Source: Zanthoxylum bungeanum (lineage: Eukaryota; Streptophyta; Magnoliopsida; Sapindales; Rutaceae). From it: a DNA stretch of 64,000 nucleotides. The stretch's first letter is position 1; the number at the start of each line of letters is the position of its first letter. The translations under genes and the position numbers were made by a program. The DNA is taken from contig SKCR01021385.1 of the NCBI GenBank assembly GCA_019454045.1, positions 27,776 through 91,775 of the forward strand. Reading direction: 5' to 3'. Below, piece by piece: positions 58,862 to 64,000 of this stretch. Under the pieces are notes generated by a model, which was not told where the DNA came from, did not search any database, and saw only the letters and a list, made by a program, of their open reading frames with translations.

Positions 58862-59012
58862 AATCTCGCCACCAAACCACCAATTTCGGGCTTAAACGGA
58901 GCGGGTAAAATCCCCGGTTGTCTCAGATTCTTACAAGAAACGCACTCCCTAGATTCGAACCGAGAACCTCAATGTGAGATCTTGAATTCTACACTATCAA
59001 GTCACGCCCCAT
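58862..59012 (-). mobile_element. tRNA-like SINE copy 4
   Basis: The minus strand starts GGGGCGTGACTTGATAGTG, then TTCAAGATCTCACATTGAGG, GGTTCGAATCT (B-box-like), and the shared TGCGTTTCTTGTAAGAATCTG body with GCTCCGTTTAAGCCCG. Confidence 0.85.
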
Positions 59013-59842
59013 GGGGACCTATGTTGACAAGACACATCTCTTTCTTTATTTAATTTTCTTCTTTTGGGTCACATTCCTCGAGTCAAATAAACTACCACAA
59101 GAAAAATTGAAGAGCTCAAACCTTAATAAACGGCGTCAATTTCACACAATCACTACAATATTTGCATAAAAAAAAATTGTATTATATATAATACTCAATC
59201 ATTGTAGCAAAAAGATTAATTTCAACCTGGTGTGCCCAATAATAATTCTTTAATCTTTAATAATTTATTCTTGTTGCTTGCTTGTTATGAGATTTTACAT
59301 TCTGTTTGTTGCATTTCAGTCGATTTAATTAAAAAAAAAAGGTTTAATTTAGGTCAAAATGATTAGTATTTCATGTAAAGTAATAAATAATAATATTATT
59401 ACTAAGATATATTTGTGTGGCTTGACGAGTTTGTGGACACCAAGTGACGTTACTTTTTGCGCATGCCAAAAAGCAGCTGAAAATGTCACTCACATTTCTC
59501 ATCTCATTGCAGTTCTAATGTTTATTTCCAAAATTTTAAAGAATTAAAAAATATTTTTATACATGAATGTAGTATTTGAAGTATTTGGAAATTTTTTTAA
59601 TTTTTTTTATCACATTTAATGGAGGAATTCAATAAAATTAGAGTAATGATATGCTTATATAATTAAGAACATATAAATGAGTAAATAAATATTAAAAAAA
59701 AAAAAAAAAAAAACTTCTCATGATAAAATTATTTTTTTTTTATTTTTTTATCTTTATGTATAAAATTATGTGATTAATTATATGTGTATCTCATTTTTCA
59801 TAAACTTATTTTAATTCAACTTCCATTTCTTTTTAAATACAA
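59013..59842. other. AT-rich non-coding sequence
   Basis: Homopolymer-rich, no recognisable frame or element. Confidence 0.5.
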
Positions 59843-60002
59843 TCGTTTAGTGGTGTAAGATTCAGGATCTCACATTGAGGTCATGAGTTCGAATCCATAG
59901 AGTGCGTTTCTTGTAAGAGCCTGAGACAGACGAGAATTTCACTTACTCCGCTTAAGTCCGGAAGAGATATTTTGACGGCGGGATTTCCAACTATTCCAAA
60001 AA
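59843..60002 (+). mobile_element. tRNA-like SINE copy 5
   Basis: GTTTAGTGGTGTAAGATTCA, GATCTCACATTGAGGTCATG, GAGTTCGAATCC (B box), TGCGTTTCTTGTAAGAGCCTG and CTCCGCTTAAGTCCGG, ending CCAAAAACAAATCC. A loose repeat of AAATACAATC/AAAACAAATC at the two ends may be a decayed TSD. Confidence 0.85.
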
Positions 60003-60771
60003 CAAATCCAAAATATCTGTTAGGTGCCAACAATCTGAGGACACATAATTAGTTATGTGATATGCATGCATGACCGTCTGAGGGATCATTGATCTTCTAA
60101 TCATGATGAGATCATGTACCTTTCAATTATAACTCATGTTATATCCCAAATTCTTTGATGTCAAGCTTATCCTTAGCGTTTAATGGGTTATACTCAAACA
60201 ATAATATAATATAATTATAATTATAATAACTAAACTAATTATTAAAAAGCATTTAATTATAATTTATTGAATAATATCTAAGCTAAGATAATTAAATTGG
60301 CATCATTATTTTCCTTTTGCGGCTTGGCTTCCTCACGTTACCGAATTCCTTCTTGCATGCAAATTCTTCAACCATGCAAAACCCTCGCGTAACGATTGGT
60401 CGAAACACTCGTCTATGATTCCCAATTCTTTTATTATAATATTCTATTATGATCAATAATTTCAAAATATAAAAATAATATTAGGCTTTAAAAATATCAT
60501 AGCCGATTATGATTAAATGATAACATACTCTTCTCTTCATCCGTTGAAGAGGAATTGATGAAAAATCAAATAATATGTAGTATTTCTATTTTGATCTCAG
60601 TTGAGTTTGCCCTTTAAGATGTACTTTTTGGAATATGATTGAAATTGATAAATATTTTTGAATGATACAATTAAATGTTTAAATGAATAATTTATTACAA
60701 GTACATTTATAAAAAGATTGCGCTATTTCATATAAGTTTTTGACTAAAAATTTTATCTAAATTTTGGGTAA
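60003..60771. other. AT-rich non-coding sequence
   Basis: No gene or repeat recognised up to the Copia breakpoint near 60771. Confidence 0.5.
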
Positions 60772-61700
60772 TCAATCATCAAGAGGAGTGCTATATTCGT
60801 CTATAGGTGTAAGACAAATATTATACTCAATTGGAGTTGGAACCGTCTTGCTATCTGTAAGGTCAGCTCGAAAAATAAGATCAGAGGCATACTTGGATTG
60901 CGAGAGATGATAACCATCATCAGAACAAACAACCTCAAGGCCTAAAAAATAACTCAAAGGACCAAGATCTTTCATTTCAAATTGTTGACTAAGAGCCTGC
61001 TTGAGATCTGCCATGCCTGAAATATCATCTCCAATAATAATCATATCATCAACATAAAGAAGTAATATCACAATACCCTTTTCAGATTTTCGAAGAAATA
61101 AGGCTGAATCATATGGACTAGAGGTGAATCCAATCTGATTGACAGCAGTACTGAATTTGGCAAACCATGCATGGGGAGCTTGCTTCAAACCATATAAGGC
61201 ACATCGCAGGCGGCATACTGTATTTGATGGATGATCAAGACCTAGAGGAGGCTTCATATAAACTTCTTCAGTGAGATCACCATTGAGAAAAGCATTATTG
61301 ACATCCATCTGAAACAGACTTCATTGTCAAGCAGCAGCAATAACAAGCAGACTGCGAACTGAGGTAAGGCGAGCAACATGAGCAAAAGTCTCATCATAAT
61401 CAATCCCATACTCTTGAGCAAATTCTTTAGCAACAAGTCGTGCTTTATAACGTTCAATAGATCCATCTGAATGTGTTTTGATTTTGTAAACCCATTTGCA
61501 TCCCACTAGATTTTTACAAGGAGGAAGATCAACCAAGTCCCAAGTACCAGTCTTTATCAATGCCTGTAATTCATCTTGCATAGCTTGCTGCCAATGAGGA
61601 TTAGAATAAGCCTCCCTATAGGACTGAGGTTCATGCAAAGAAACAAGAGCAGAGAAACAATGATAATCTCGAAGGTAATGGGGATGATTTCTTACTCGGG
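60772..61700 (-). pseudogene. Copia reverse transcriptase, truncated
   Basis: On the minus strand: HWQQAMQDELQALIKTGTW, GCKWVYKIKTHSDGS, KARLVAKEFAQEYGIDYDET, DVNNAFLNGDLTEEVYMKPP, LRCALYGLKQAPHAWF, the catalytic LLLYVDDMIII (about 61060) and MKDLGPLSYFLGLEV. Two TGA codons at about 61327 and 61321 fall where the family has Arg and Trp. Homology ends at STPLDD near 60775, before RNase H; no polypurine tract or LTR follows. The element lost its 3' third. Confidence 0.92.
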
Positions 61701-63140
61701 TAGGATATGGTGGAGATGAGTCACTAATGGTCTCTGGTGCAGTATTTACAGGAGGGGCATCATCAGGAACAGACGGTGATGGAGGTTAGACATATGTATG
61801 TTCATCATGAGTATTTGCATCAGGCGGAAACAACTCGATAGATGGATTAGTGAAAAGTGGAGGAGGATCTGAAGGTGACACTATGAACTTAGAAAGAGAT
61901 GAGAACATAATGTGTTCCCATAAAATAACATGACGAGAGATGCGAAGTTTCTTTGACACGGGATCCCAACAACGATACCCTTTGTGTTGAATACCATATT
62001 CTAAGAAACAATAAAGTCTTGCACGGGGTTCTAACTTGTGATGCTCTGTGGGAGGAAGAAGAACAAAACAAACACTCCCAAAAACCTTGAGAATATCATA
62101 AGGATGGGAAACACCATAAAGGCACCCATAAGGAGATAAATTGTGTTTGGTGACTGAAGAAGGAATACGATTATTAACATAAACAGCGGTAAGGGCAGCT
62201 TCACCCCAAAAGCGTTCAGGACAAGAGGATGAAATGAGCATAGATCGAGTGGAATCTAAAATATGATAATGTTTTCTTTCAGCTCGTCCATTTTGTTGAT
62301 AGATATATGGGCATGATCGTTGTGAAATGCTTCCTTGGACTTTTAAAAATTATTGAATTTTTGAGTCAAGATATTCATTGGCATTGTCGGTCCTCAAAAT
62401 TTTGATAGTTTTGGAAATTGTGTTTTGATCATGTTTGCAAAGTCAATATAAATTTGAGGTAATTCAGAACGTTATTTCATATGAAATATCCATGTAAATC
62501 AAGAATAATCATCAATAAATAAGACAATATTTATATCCTCCCATAGTGGATATAGGTGAAGTTCCACATACATCAGAGTGGACCAAATCAAATGGGGCAA
62601 CATAATTATGTTTATTATGTTGAAATGATATAGCTGGTTGTTTTCCAAGTTGACAAGAGACACAATGGAAAGACTGATCTGTAACAGAACCTAGTGAACC
62701 ATTAGAAACTAAAAGACTAAGTTTATTTATCGAGGCATGACCAAGACACATATGCCACAAGTGAAGAGAAGATGGAGTAGATACATCACATAGTTGGGAA
62801 AATGATTGGAAGGAAGATGCAGAGAGGTGAGTTCAAACAGACGTCTAATTCTACGGCCTGTCCCAAGAATCTGTCCCGTCTGCGGATCCTGCACATGACA
62901 ACCATTAGTAAAGAATATCAATTCTAATCCAAGTTCACATAGTTGACCAACAGAAATAATGTTGAATGTAAGTTTGGGAATAAGAAATGTATTTAGTAAT
63001 GTGAGTGTAGATGTTGATACAAGCATTTGTGAGCCATCTGCAGTGAAAATTGGAGAAATATTTCTGGTATGAGAGGTGGAAGAAAATAACGGGGATTGAG
63101 AATTCATATGATTGCAATGACCAGAGTCAAAATACCAATG
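61701..63140 (-). pseudogene. Copia protease-integrase, broken
   Basis: Protease motif HWYFDSGHCNHMNS at about 63105-63145 (usual DSGAS is changed to DSGHC). Then LTFNIISVGQLCELGLELIF, the zinc-binding MWHMCLGHASINK and SCQLGKQ of the pre-integrase region, and FDLVHSDVCGTSP at the integrase start. The catalytic middle (62270-62510) is broken by stops and shifts. The integrase C-terminal part (ERFWGEAALTAVYVNNRIPS, FGSVCFVLLP) is open at 61786-62241. Confidence 0.88.
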
Positions 63141-64000
63141 AGAATTACCTGAAGTGGAAGATAAGGCAGTGAAGTACTGGGATGTGTGGAGAGTATTTGT
63201 CTAATGAGTGTTTATAAGTTACCAATGGATGTAGGAGAGACAATGACCTCAGAGGTAGCAACAGTAATTGAATTGCTATCTTGGAGGGCTGACCAGGTCT
63301 TGGGGGACGAGTAGGGCACTGCTCAATGGAATGGCCAGACAGCTTGCAGTAGCGACAATCCACCTTAGTGGGACAGTGAGAGGCAATATGGCCTATTTTC
63401 TTGCATTTGTGACATTCAGTAAGACTACATTCAATCAGAGTATGACCAGATTTGTTGCAGGTACGACAAAATTTGCCTCCACCTTTTGAGAAATATTTAC
63501 CCGCGGCGGCAAGCACAACATCATCGTGAGATGGCTTAAGTAAGCCGAGATGAGTTTCATCAGACAATAACCGAGAGACAACAACTTCTAATGTAGGTAG
63601 GGGAGATTGATGTAACAATGAAGCTCGACAAGATTCAAAATCATCAGTAAGGGCCATAAGGAATTCAATTAGCCGCATACGGTCATGGTGTACCGTATAA
63701 TTAGTTGCATCAACGGTGCAAATCATAGATCGTTCTGACAGAGCAAGTTGGTCCCAAATATTCTCAATTTATGCAAGAAAATCAGTAATAGACTGACCTT
63801 TCTCTTTTTTCAAATTATGCAACTTTTCCCATAATTGATACTGACTAGAGAGATCAGAAGAGGTGTACATGTATCGGATTTTGACCAAAAATGTGTCATT
63901 TCCACTATTTTCGGTCATTCTGGACGCAAAGGTAGCCTCAGAATCATCAAAATCAATCCCGATCTTATAATATTTGACAAATGGAAAAATCAGATGATAT
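63141..64000 (-). pseudogene. Copia gag with three zinc knuckles, partial
   Basis: The open part at 63145-63726 reads LIEFLMALTDDFESCRASLL and three CX2CX4HX4C knuckles in a row: CRTCNKSGHTLIEC, CHKCKKIGHIASHC and CRYCKLSGHSIEQC (about 63320-63465). Gag sequence continues past 63726 with breaks and leaves the window. Knuckles bind the element's RNA for packaging. Most Copia gags have one, so three is notable. The element's 5' LTR should lie beyond 64000. Confidence 0.88.

Overview
The window is intergenic, transposon-packed nuclear DNA from a flowering plant, probably a eudicot. The evidence is Copia and Gypsy LTR retrotransposons, hAT DNA transposons, a plant L1-type LINE with an RNase H tail, tRNA-like SINEs, and one decayed fragment of a plant double-stranded-RNA-binding (DRB) gene. 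I found no intact host gene, rRNA, tRNA or CRISPR. Nearly every long reading frame belongs to a mobile element, and most are broken.

Layout. 1-1575: minus-strand Copia remnant. 1576-15831: a Copia family with LTRs of about 2.8 kb, arranged LTR / internal / LTR / internal start. Its first LTR carries two nested solo LTRs (2781-4865 and 5526-8490), each with a target-site duplication (TSD). 15832-26086: an older minus-strand LTR split by a complete but dead Copia element (16946-26059). 26087-33467: low-copy or host-like DNA with a SINE, an LTR fragment fused to a 5'-truncated LINE, the DRB pseudogene (30833-31638) and a small hAT relic. 33468-39584: a young Gypsy-type element that encodes only gag plus a protease-like domain. 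39820-54650: a four-level nest, in which an old Gypsy LTR holds a hAT transposon, which in turn holds a Tip100-like small element, a Copia solo LTR and a very young non-coding LTR element (45668-52375). 54651-60770: non-coding DNA with four SINEs, a palindromic miniature transposon and a strong G-quadruplex motif. 60771-64000: a minus-strand Copia cut off inside reverse transcriptase and running off the window.

The most unusual object is 45668-52375. It is a minus-strand LTR retrotransposon with a GTTGA TSD, LTRs that differ only by a one-base indel, an 18/18 tRNA-Lys primer-binding site, a polypurine tract and a TATA box. It has no recognisable coding domain. Much of its interior is three separate tandem arrays: a 67/137-bp higher-order array, about 22 units of about 77 bp, and an array with an exact 57-bp period. 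Each repeat family carries a palindromic or hairpin core. The nearby gag-only element (33468-39584) also has hairpin-bearing arrays (81 bp and 43 bp) between gag and its 3' LTR. Both are recent, so both were probably mobilised in trans by relatives outside this window.
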